Positions 53,721 to 64,000 of a stretch of 64,000 nt of DNA are shown piece after piece. Both the position numbers and the translations under genes were made by a program. Position 1 is the first letter of the stretch; each line of letters starts with the position of its first letter. Source of the DNA: Pseudorasbora parva (Eukaryota; Chordata; Actinopteri; Cypriniformes; Gobionidae); the NCBI RefSeq assembly GCF_024679245.1, contig NC_090178.1, positions 20,445,213 through 20,509,212 of the forward strand, read 5' to 3'. The notes beneath the pieces were generated by a model. The model searched no databases. It had not been told where the DNA came from and was given only the letters and a program-made list of their open reading frames with translations.

Positions 53721-55824
53721 CCTATTGACAGAAATGAGAGAAAAATGTACTTTATTGTTAAAAATTACTTTACTGTATTTGCATTAACATAGCCTAATAA
53801 AATACTCCTCAGGCTGGTAATGGAAAATAACTCTTTTTTTTTCATGGTGAAAACATGTTTTTTCTTGTATAAAATCTTACTCAATTGACAGTTGCTACAC
53901 TTGCATAAAGCTGACAGTGAAACCTTTAATCAACGACTGTATATTTTAGAGCTGTAACCAATGAAGTGGAAATGTGCCACATAAGTGTAAAAAAGCATAT
54001 TGATTTACTGCTGGAAAGACGCTGCACCAACGGCCATTAAAGTTGAATGTAGAGTATCCCTGCCATATATTTAAGATTCAAAATAGAATATGGTACAAAT
54101 AAAACCCTTGTTGTTGCCCACTGCAGTTTAATATGTCAATTTGTAGAGCTCACTCAGCCAAAGTAAGCCACGGGGAGCCTGGGCTCGTTGTGTTTATAAA
54201 GTATCATATAACAATATGGTACTCAGAGTGGATATGATACAGTATGATTTCCATTCGCATATGATTTTGTTCTCTTCTTACTAAGTGAGGAAAGAGCCAA
54301 GTATAACATACAAATGTTGTTATAAAATATCTTATTTCATCCTTTAAAAAAACCTGCATAAACAAAAATAAAGATTAGCATTTCCTTAGTAGAACTTGAA
54401 GGGCTGCATCTCTGAAAAATAAATCCCACTTAGAGACATTCTGCCGCTAAGATAGACGTCCGCTTCCTCCTCTCTCCTCTGCACATTGAAAACAGCTGAA
54501 TGATGCATAAGATCCAGTCAAATATAACCTTAGAATAAATGCAATACCGATTCAGGTCTTTCTTATAACGTGAGCAGAGGGACGAGAGAAGCCATCCCGT
54601 CAGCCTTCCTCCAGCACTAAATAATGGATTGTGGGTAGGTAAACGTTGGCAAATCCCACATTCTTCCAGAAGCTAGACAAAGAGGTCATTGCACATGCTC
54701 CTCGGGGGTTTAAATTGGAGAAAGAATTTGCCCTTTCATCCAACTCACTCTCTTCCCTCCTTCATGCTTGTGCAATCCAGATGTAAGAGCAAAGAGACAT
54801 CAATATAATGGATTTACAGATCATACGCTACTGATAAGGATCAAATTGGTATTAAGCATTCAGTTCTGTATAGGAAACATGCAATCTTTACAAAATACTA
54901 TGTGAGCAAGTCTAAGAGTGTTCACACAAAGGTAAAGGTCATTAAGAAGGACATTCACAGTCTCGGTCTTATAGACGGCACACCTGGAGACCGTCAACAG
55001 AATAAAATCCTTCTGTCTGATGCAAACTGCAATTTGATACAAAAATTCTGAATTGAAGCGTCATCAGTTTGAATTTAAATTTAATTGGCCACACCCCACA
55101 GGAACTAAACTGGGACTTTAATTGGAATGAAAGAAGATTCATATACTGCAATTCAGTTGAAAACAAACAATTCAACAAGGAGATGCATTCTGTAAAAGGA
55201 AGTGTTCTTCCACACTGCTCCATAAAAGATTATTTGTCAAAGGATTTTGTCAATTCAATCTTTAATGCACACAGCCCTATGTGCTACAATGCATGGTCAG
55301 GGGAATGTGCTGTATTCATCAACTGGTTTATAGTGGTGTGTGGCCAATGAACGGTAAACCAGGAGAGATAACAGCTCAAGGACATCCAATGACAGAGCTT
55401 AAAAAGAAGGCTCCAACACGCACAAATACACATACGCTCAGACACCAGCGCTCTCACAGGATAAAGCCTATCTAAAAGAAAGCTGTGTATGAGCAAAGGG
55501 AAGGACTCTCAGACGGACCCCTGAGATGATAAGTGGGATGCAGCCGGTCATTTGCAGCATGTTGGAGCTCAGTTGGCAAAGCGTCTGTGAGCTCCCACAG
55601 GAGACACACGGTATATTAATATAACCTACCAGTTAAGATGGAAAAGAGTTTGCTCTGTTTACTACAGAATCAATGCCTTTACAGTTTAACCTTGTGTGAG
55701 ATACGAGGTCACACTGAGGCGAGGCAATGATGGAACAAGAGACAGAGAAACAAAGTGAAAGACCATTTATACTGCATTTATCTCTCTTGATACCAATGCG
55801 AGCATGAAAGACATGGATTGGGCC
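53721..55824. other. Non-coding, apparently unique
   Basis: No gene or repeat end. 54400-54780 (TTCTGCCGCTAAGATAGACG and following) is free of repeats and mixed in composition, a candidate conserved non-coding segment. Confidence 0.35.
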
Positions 55825-55828
55825 TTAA

Positions 55829-55915
55829 AAGGATTGTTCACCCAGAAATGAAAAATCTGTTATCATTTACTCGCCCCCATGTGGTTTCAAATCTGTATGC
55901 ATTTCTTTTTTCCAT
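55829..55915. repeat. Angel-like terminal fragment
   Basis: AGGATTGTTCACCCAGAAAT after TTAA (55825-55828), followed by TCATTTACTCGCCCCCATGT; only about 90 bp remain. Confidence 0.6.
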
Positions 55916-56108
55916 AACACTTTATTTCACAGTGTCCTTGTTACACATTTTGTTACTGTAAAAAATAAATATAAATTATGCATAATTACATGCAACCAAA
56001 CCCTAATCCTAAACCTTTAGTCAGTACATTTTGTTAAAGGTGCACTATGTAGTATTTTTGCAGTAAATATCCTAAAACCACTCGGCCAGTGTTATATATT
56101 TTTATTAA

Positions 56109-56882
56109 AGGGGTACTTCAGCGCTGGGAAGATGAATCTGTATTTAAACTGGGTCATCAATGCAGTAGAAATGTGAAATTATTTTTGAATTTGGTGTCTT
56201 CTAGACTGAGAAAAGACAGAAAATGTATTTTTGTCCCATGGGGATGAAAGACTACAATTCCCAGAATGCTTCGCTGCCCTGTGAGGCCATTCCCATACAC
56301 CACCAACTTCATTACTGTGACTGAGTTAGAGAAGACACTACAATTAAAAACTGAACGTGTCTGTTCAATATAATGAGTGAGTCACCGCGCGAGTGTCACA
56401 GCACTGAGCACTAACTGCAGGAGTGATGAGAGCTGAGGTAATCGCGACTACATTCGCGGCATACATTCACACAGGAGTTCAGTCTGGCACGCGTTTCAGT
56501 TCATGCCTTTGCAAGCTTAACTTTCATAGAAATGAATTTGAGAAGTTAAAAGACTTACATTGCTCACCATAGCTCCGTTTAAATGATCCTGTCTGCAAGC
56601 TGAGCTCTCCCTGCCAGCTGAGTGTAATCTCCCATCCCCCATGCGCAGATTCAAAACATGCGGAAATGGCTCCCTCTGCTGGCTGTAGTCTTTAGCCTCT
56701 GGGCAAACATTCCTCCTATGATGCAAAAATCGTCATTTTGCATCATAGGAGGAATTTTTCCAGAAATAAAATGCATAAATCTCTTGTCTCAGGGAGATAT
56801 GAAGGGGGAAAGCACAATAATTTGAATATTCTCCAGGGTTTCTACTGATACAAAGCCATATGCTAATCGCTGAAGTAACCCT
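56109..56882. mobile_element. Nested TTAA element, AGGGGTACTTCAGCG ends, 774 bp
   Basis: Starts AGGGGTACTTCAGCGCTG and ends CGCTGAAGTAACCCT between TTAA sites (56105-56108, 56883-56886). It is non-coding. Near its right half GATGCAAAAATCGTCATTTT and TTTTGCATCATAGGAGGAAT form a local palindrome (about 56715-56755). Confidence 0.82.
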
Positions 56883-57205
56883 TTAAGGGAGTTCTTACAA
56901 TACCCCAAATGTTTCCAACTATATGTAAATTGTGAGAAAATAGCTATTTTCACCAACGAGCCAAGACGTCTGAGAGAGTCGCCTGTCAATTGTGTCATAT
57001 CTGCGTTACCCTCGGTTTCAGAAACGCTTTACTCTTAGCAGTGTGCACGCTCACAGTGAACATCAGAACATAATGTTAAACACACTTAAATGTATCTAAT
57101 ATGATAAACAGAGCTTTGTTACCCCATACTCATGACCGGAAAAGCGGAAATGGCACCCACGATTGTGTCCCGTCAAAATAAAAGTCATAATGTTAACATA
57201 ACATA

Positions 57206-58958
57206 TAGGGGTGTAACGGTTCACAAAATTCACGGTTCGGTTCGATACGATACACTGGTGTCACGGTTCGGTTCGGTACGGTTCGGTATGTTTTAGATAC
57301 AGCAAAAAGAAAAAATTGGCAGATAAATTACCTTTTTTTTATTTTTATTAAAACTAACAAAGTATGATTTTTTTTTTTTTACATTGAACAATGATGGAGA
57401 TATACTTTACCCATCTTCTATGTAGTTACAGGAATAAGACATTAGCTCTTTACATTAGCGTGTGCGGTGCGTGTTGCGTTGCGTGTGCGTTGCAGGAGCC
57501 CCACACCCTGTAGTGCTTTCACATATGCTGCGTTTGCAGTCCGCAACTGATCCGCTGTTGCACACCACAAACACAGCATTGATTCATTATTTTTTATTTA
57601 AAATCCAAAAGTTTTTACTGAACATGGCTCTTCAGAATTCCAAATCTCTTTGTTTACTCTTTAATAGAAGTCAGGTTACGTTGCCTACTACATTTAAACA
57701 ACATTTTATTAAATTCATTTATTCATATTTATATACTTTAGATTTAGCTCACACAAGTGGCAAAACATTTAAACATAGGTTATAGCCTTAAATCACAAAC
57801 ATTTTAAATTAGAAACTTACAATAGTCTATTCAAAAACAGCCGACTCTCGTCTTTTCTTTCGTTTTTACACCCTTTTAAAAGAAATCCTGCAGGTCAAAA
57901 AGAACTTTGCTTTTCACCTCCAAGAAAGTACGAGTGCTATCCATTATGGCACTTTTTTTTTTTTTACCTAAATGCCAGGAAAGGTGTCGTTTTGTTGCTT
58001 TACTTGAGAAAAAAAAGCCATGTGTTGACTTTGAAACAAGAGTATATTTTAAATGATCTCATCTGTGGTGAAATTACTAGATTTTCGCGTCAGTACATGT
58101 TTATTTTAATGCGAACAATGTTCTACCACTTTAATGCAGCAACGCAGCGCAGCAAAAAATAGACTCGGTACGAAAACGATCTGTGCACTGCTGCACACGC
58201 AACGCTCCTGGAACGGACTGACGGACCGCATCCGCGTGCAGTGTCAAAGCTGTCATCCGTTAACATGGGTACTGAAAAAAATACACACGCACTGCAGACG
58301 GAGTGTGTGTGAAACGGGCGTAAGGTCTCATATCCGCGGCTATAAATGGACCACTCGCCGCGGTGATGTCTTTTGCCATTTGAATAAGTTGGAAATGTCT
58401 GTCTAAATGCTGCGGGGATAGTTTGTGGCTGTTTCTCCTTTCTATCGTCTTGTTGTCGGCGTAAATGAGTTGATTGACATGACATTAATTATTCCCGCTG
58501 CTGTACCATCAGCAAATGCGACATACCGTTGTTTTTTAATCCATCAATCTTGCCAACACCATCATAGCTTACAAAGAATCCAAAGTTCACCCAAACACCA
58601 GACCTGTTGGTTATTGGAGGATCTTTATTTCTGGTTTGTTAAACGCAATAGCCATTTTGCCACGAGCATTCAGCGCGTAGCCTACTGAGTAAGCGAGCAC
58701 CTGACTGAGCAGCCTAAAACATATTTAGTGTTTTGTTTTTTTTTCACTTCGGCGGTGTCAGGGGGCATTGCCTGTTATGTCGTTTTGGTTATTGGGCTAC
58801 CTTGTTGAACGCATATTATTATATTTCACACACTTTTTTATTTTCCAAATTTAATTAATTAGTCCAAGAACCGTTCGGTACATAATGCGTACCGCGTACC
58901 GAACTGAAAGCCTCGTACCGAACGATTCAATACGAATACGCGTATCGTTACACCCCTA
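57206..58958. mobile_element. Nested hAT, TAGGGGTGTAACGG family, 1753 bp
   Basis: Ends TAGGGGTGTAACGGTTCA and ATCGTTACACCCCTA with a perfect 8-bp duplication ATAACATA (57198-57205, 58959-58966). Subterminal CGGTTCGGTTCGGTACGG and ACCGCGTACCGAACTG repeats fit this hAT group. No transposase domain was recognised; the 120-codon minus frame 58123-58485 is treated as chance. Confidence 0.88.
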
Positions 58959-59115
58959 ATAACATAATGTTGCTAGCAAGGCATGTGTTTGCGTAACAAT
59001 CGCTCCATTGGCCTTGCTCAGCTCTACAACACTCGGTCCTGCTCTGCTTCATACTACAATAACGTTAATAACCGAATCCATGAACATGATTTCTGCCCGA
59101 GTCCTATTTTCCACT

Positions 59116-61035
59116 GGCTGTGAGGTGAAGATGGTATTTGGGAATACGTTAGACTATTTTGCTGTGCCAATACTGTAAAGGTGTAAAAGTGTTTAATCAG
59201 AATTGTTTTATTGTGACCTAGCTGTGATAAACCCATCATAAAAGTGGTCTATCCAACATGATACAATAATCATATGCACTGAAATAAAATAATCTAGAAT
59301 TCACTTTGAAACCATTTTAACTTAAAAATTGCTCAATTTTACAAATAATTACAAAGCAAGCAAAACATTGAATTAGCTAATCTTTTGTGAGTATATGAAA
59401 TAGTAGTTTCTCATTAAACACAGTTCAGTAATCTCTGTTTTATTTACAAATTCAAAAAATGCGTACAGTGTGGGTGTAAGAATTAAAGAATTAATTCACC
59501 AAAAAATGATTAATGAATGACAACAGAAGTTTTGGTATTTTCATCTTTGCCTGAATGAAATGAGGAGAGGCGACATGGTTTTATTATCTCCACTGTTAAG
59601 AACAGTTATGTAGTGGGTTACTTAGGAATTTGCTTGAACAAACCATAAAACAACTGCACTATGTCACAGCAACTGGTTAAAAATGTGTGTGGCTGCAAGC
59701 ATTTTTTCTGAATTATTCAGAGCCTTGGAAATTCGATTTGAGTGGTAGAGTAGAGGTGAACATTGTTTCTTTTTCATATTGTGTAAATGATATTAGTGTC
59801 AAAAGGTTTTGTACATATCCAGCATTCCCTGTGATTAAAATGCCATCAAGGGAAATGTTTTTTTTTTTTTTTATGTGCATGTGTGTGTGTGTGTGTGTGT
59901 GTTTTGTTCTTTAAGCTGGGCTGGCCCCAAGCATTAAATAATGTCAAAACAGACTTGTGTAATGAGCCCCATATCTGCGGATGAAATATTTAATATGTTT
60001 CCCCCTTGGGCAGCTCATCTTTAATAAAAGAAAGCGGTTTTGTATCTGTATTTACATAAAGACAAAGAGAGAATATCTAATCTTTATCAGAATTACAATA
60101 AAGCAGAACTTAATTATTCCTCTCACATTGTAAGATTGCTTTTTGAACACTTGCTAGCTATGATTACAATTCAATTGGAACTTATTACTGGTGAGTAATA
60201 ATCCTGAAATCTTGAGCAAAAACTTGATTGTGGAAAATGAGAAAAATATATTATGCATATAATTATGCATGACATTTGCAATGGTATAGGAATAACAATG
60301 TATGATAATGCCGACTGGCTCATCTAATGTCTCAGAAATGTTTCATTCATTTATCCATGAAGAAGATTGAGATTTAGAAGGTTGACATTTACGCATCATC
60401 ATAGCCTAATTATCACAGAGAGACACACTCATAACCGAAGCACATAATATACACAGATAAATATACAGTAGTGGAACAGATAAATATAGAAGTAAGTGAT
60501 GTCTGGCCTAGAAATATTGTCATTTTCACCCTTTATTCAAATATTATTTTAAAAATGTTAAAGTTTTTGTGAGCATATTTCTAGCATTTTCTAGTATATT
60601 GCTTAGTTGTGCTTGAAGTCATTTTTTTTATTTATGATAACACAATGAAACATGCAAAATTGTGTTTTTGACACAAAAAATTGACATATTTTTTTAGCCA
60701 GGCAATCAAAGAAATGATAAACATACAAAAACAAGAAAATCTATTAAATAACTGAATATGTTGTTGTCAATGCTTTTTCTTGTGAGCTTTTTGTTTTATG
60801 CATTTTTGTCAAATAAAACCTGTAGCTGTAGTTTGCCTTTCTTGTCAAATATTTTTTGTCAGATAAACATCTAAACAAAGTTACAATAATTAACATAAAA
60901 AAATTGCATTGAAAAAAGTTATGAATGCCATTACATTAATTATAAAATATTATACTGAGTGGGCATTTATTTTAGGGATTTTTTGTTTTAATTAATTAAT
61001 CAAAACTTAAATTTCAGAAAAACTGTATTTTTGGG
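59116..61035. other. Non-coding, AT-rich, apparently unique
   Basis: No gene. 59935-60310 is repeat-free with several TAATTA-like and ATTA motifs and could be a conserved regulatory block. A T14 and GT run lies at 59858-59901. Confidence 0.35.
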
Positions 61036-61059
61036 TTATTAAATAAAAAATATTGATAT

Positions 61060-61275
61060 ATCCCAGCTGAAACACCATCTTAAACCAGCCTAAACCAGTC
61101 TTGGTTGATCTCACAACTTGGCCAGGCTGGGTTGTTTTTATTTTTTTGAGAATAGGGTTTGGGCAATTTGTTAGCTGGTCAGTCTGGGAGACCATCTGAA
61201 GACCGGCTTGACCAGGCTAGGAGACCAACTTAGACCACTTCAAACCAGTTAAGACCAGCAAAACATTTGGTTTAG
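61060..61275. repeat. Degenerate minisatellite (ACCAGCnTAA type)
   Basis: Irregular repeats of TAAACCAGCC, TGACCAGGCT, AGACCA and ACCAGTTAAGACCAGC, a pattern common in fish genomes, with a T-rich interruption near 61130. Confidence 0.7.
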
Positions 61276-61463
61276 GCTGTTTGTTGTTGTTGTTGTTGTT
61301 TGTATTTTGAAGAGCAACTGTTAAAAAAAGATTATTTGGAGAGGAGTATTTGGAGAAAGTATCTGGTTGTTAATAGATGATAAGATGAATCAGTGGATAA
61401 GTGGAATCAGTGATGAATCACCTACACCAGTGGACTTAACGGGAAACTGACAACACTGTAAAC

Positions 61464-62140
61464 TAGAGATGCACCGATTGCAATTTTCTTGGCAGATTAC
61501 GATTTCCGATTTTTTTTAGTGAGATCGGGCAATACCGATTTTTGCCGATTCCGATTTTATTTCTAAGAACTATAATTGACAGCATTTACAAAAATCCACT
61601 TTTTCTTTAAAGCAAAATTTTATTTTTATTATAAAATAAATTAGTAAACATTAGGATCTTCTCTCACTTAAACAACTCTCAAAAAATGTGTCCTGTGCCA
61701 GGATAATCAGTTTATCAGTGAAAATCAGTTGCTTTATAAAACAAAACATTATAAATAGACCTTTTTTCTCTTTTTTACTTTTACTCTTTTTTGTCTTACA
61801 AAAGTCAAAAGATCCTACACTCTAAAAAATTCTGGGTAAAAAACAACCCAATGCTGGGTCAAATATGGACTAACCCAACAATTGGTTTGTTTTAACCCAG
61901 CGATTGGGTTGTTTTAAGCTCTGACATCTGCTTAGCTTTAGCAGTTACTAACTTACCTTCTTCAAACTGGTCATATTCCACCTGTTGATGGAGTTAAGTG
62001 TCTAATTAGGTTTGTAGGTTTGTCAAGTTTCACAAATGGCATAATTATTGTCTTCTTCGCTCACTGTGACATCAACGTCACGGCCGCGCTCGCGCCCACA
62101 GCCGCATGTAGAGGGATCGGCTCAAAAACGGCGACACTCA
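61464..62140. mobile_element. Left part of a hAT-like element (TAGAGATGCACCGATT)
   Basis: Starts TAGAGATGCACCGATTGC with subterminal CCGATTTTTGCCGATTCCG repeats, typical of a hAT family. No inverse end was found, so it is truncated and the right limit is a guess. It hosts the repeat at 61817-61920. Confidence 0.5.
61817..61920. repeat. ACCCAGC/GGGTT repeat, nested
   Basis: Begins ACACTCTAAAAAATTCTGGG and carries alternating GGGTT and AACCC motifs (AACAACCCAATGCTGGGTC, AACCCAGCGATTGGGTTG), a short foldback-type fish repeat. Confidence 0.6.
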
Positions 62141-64000
62141 AAATAATTAATTTGTTTGAGCAGAACCAAATCAAATTACACAAATGAGTTCAATCAAATT
62201 AACTTTTATAAGTATTCAGAACTTTTTATTTTGCATTCATAACTGACACATTTTAAGTAATCTGAATTGCTTCATTGTTCTGAGTTTTATGAACTTGTTT
62301 CTTCTAATTTACACAAATGTAAATTTAACTGAAACAAATCTGGGATTTATTTCCCAGCATGGTTTCTAAAACAATCAAAGAGAGAGTAAAAGTTCAAATT
62401 ATGAGTTAAGGTGGAGATTTAGAGTTTTTAATGTTTTGCTATGTTAGTTTAGATGAGTTTCTGATATGTTGGGGGGGGGGGGTAATTCATTCAGCAAGAG
62501 CTATGCAATGCTAATGCTATTGAATTAGCTAGTTTCCACTACTGTACAATATACTGTATTTAAATTGATCAATTGAAATGCATGAACTAACTTACTCAAA
62601 TACTTACAAACTATTTGAAGAGCAATAATGTATAAATGCATGCATATGCATATTCTACTTAAACTTTACATTTCTAAACATTTCTGTAACTTTTTTTTAG
62701 TTTTTTCAACCTATTCAGGTTTATAGTGCATCTACAAAAAATTATTTGAGTAACAGTTAACAGAATGTTAAAAGCTTGGCTAAAAAAAAAATATGTGACA
62801 ATGGTTCTATGGCTTCTTTTGTTTACATTATCCAACTGCTATGAAATAATTTTGTCTACTGCAAAGACATTCAGACACTTTTAAGCGATAGCATAAGCAT
62901 CCACTTTTTAGGGCCAGTGTACAATGTAAACTCTGTCACAGGCCATGCTGATGATTTGGAAAGAGCTGTAAATCTCCTTTTTAATGTTCACTTTCCTACA
63001 CAGCCCAGCAGTATCATAAACTGATTGGTTTCCCCGCATATCCAGCTGAAGAGAATTAGATTTGATCCCTTTTTCCCGCTTTGAATGACTGAGTGTTTGG
63101 CCCAGAATAATGTGCCATAAAAGAGCTCAGCAATGAAGAAAACGGTTTCCTTTCCTTTTCAACCTCACAAACGTTAAACACCTTGACAGCATCCTACAGT
63201 GAAAAGAAATGGGCTGGAAAATGGGAGTGTGACATCCAGACAGATGGTGTCAGAGTCCTGGCACAAGCTAGAGGAAGAGGGCATATGCCCACATTTGGAC
63301 TGGCACAACTAGATCTACTGGCAGAAACAAGCACAGTCGAACATGCAGCAGTCAAGCAGGATTTATCACACCACCCAGTGTTTCAGAAGACATAGACCCC
63401 TAAACACCACAATCTGCATGTGTGTGTGTGCATCCTGTTTCCCCGTTGAAGGAGATTTTGAGCTAGTCTTAATCCAAGTGTGACAGAATTACACAGATTT
63501 GTGAGGCAGTAACAAAGCGAACAGGATCTTTGCAAAGTAAATGAGTGTCACTCTTGTCTTGCCAACGACTGAGAAATGGTTCCGTTGATTGCCAGGAATC
63601 ATCACAAACACATTTACCAGTGACTGAAACGCTCTGATCACACAGTATACGCAGAAGGATTCAGTCCCCAGAGGGCTATCACTAGGACACTTTCATCTTC
63701 ATAGAGTGAAGAATAACGGTGCATTTTCAATGAAATGTCAACAAAAACTACAATCAAGAAAGTTGGAAAATTCAAAGACATCACAAAAAAAAAAGCGAAA
63801 GAATAATGGTAAACACATCTTCACATGGAATAAGGTGTGAATCTTGTCAATTAGATCATTTCATGTAACATTATAGATGGTGTTACAACATCTAACATTT
63901 ACACTGTCATATAAAATAACATCAAATACGGTATGATTAACACATCTGCTCATCAGCTGCTCATTCAATTTTCATTTGAGTTTAGTTTCTGAAGAATCAA
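62141..64000. other. Non-coding, apparently unique
   Basis: No gene. A G11 run at about 62471-62481. 62930-63180 is repeat-free and may be conserved non-coding DNA. The frame 63183-63395 has no domain. Confidence 0.35.

Larger units (their letters stand above)
56038..59115. mobile_element. Older TTAA element carrying two nested elements
   Basis: Starts AGGTGCACTATGTAGTATTT after TTAA (56034-56037), a common cyprinid repeat start. Its body is interrupted by a TTAA element at 56109-56882 and a hAT at 57206-58958; the body resumes at 56887 (GTTCTTACAATACCCCAAAT, GTCGCCTGTCAATTGTGTCA) and 58967. The right end was not found; 59115 is approximate. Confidence 0.55.

Noticed and set aside
58123..58485. 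120-codon minus-strand frame inside the hAT
   Set aside because: No BED or hAT catalytic motif; the frame crosses GC-rich non-coding sequence.

Overview
The window looks like intergenic or intronic DNA from a teleost fish, most likely a cyprinid (carp, goldfish or zebrafish relatives). Reasons: AT-rich sequence without operons, long TA/TC/GT/TATC/GGAT microsatellites, and a repeat set typical of cyprinids (Kolobok-like TTAA elements, several hAT families, Tc1-like elements, DIRS, Ty3/gypsy, a Tx1-like LINE). I found no convincing host exon. Every convincing coding sequence belongs to a transposable element. Family names rest on motifs and memory of fish repeats; no database was searched.

Layout. 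0.3-1.6 kb: a TIR-bounded element holding an internally deleted DIRS retrotransposon. 2.0-2.6 kb: foldback MITE. 4.5-12.6 kb: a young minus-strand Ty3/gypsy retrotransposon (gag, protease-RT-RNase H, integrase) with almost identical LTRs, a TTAA target duplication, a tRNA-Leu type primer site and one in-frame amber codon in pol; its 5' LTR carries a 767-bp TIR element. 13-25 kb: Kolobok-like elements, a tRNA-type SINE, a LINE remnant, a solo LTR, a 1.8-kb hAT with 8-bp target duplication, and microsatellites. 25-31 kb: a split minisatellite and a second hAT. 31-34 kb: two damaged Tc1-like elements in tandem. 34.3-39.9 kb: an apparently full-length Tx1/L1-like LINE with two open ORFs lying exactly inside a (TC)n tract. 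41-43 kb: a hAT interrupted by a Tc1-like element, then a 122-bp hairpin MITE. 46.4-47.9 kb: a Kolobok-type element with a THAP exon and a facing second first exon. 49-59 kb: several nested TIR elements, including a three-layer nest. 59-64 kb: mostly unique AT-rich DNA plus a decayed hAT-like end.

How it works together: the window is a layered record of insertions. Nesting gives relative ages (Tc1 into hAT, hAT and a TTAA element into an older TTAA element, TIR element into a gypsy LTR). The second LTR supplies a natural empty site that fixes the target duplication of the inserted element at 3 bp. The elements most likely to have moved recently are the gypsy element and the TC-targeted LINE.
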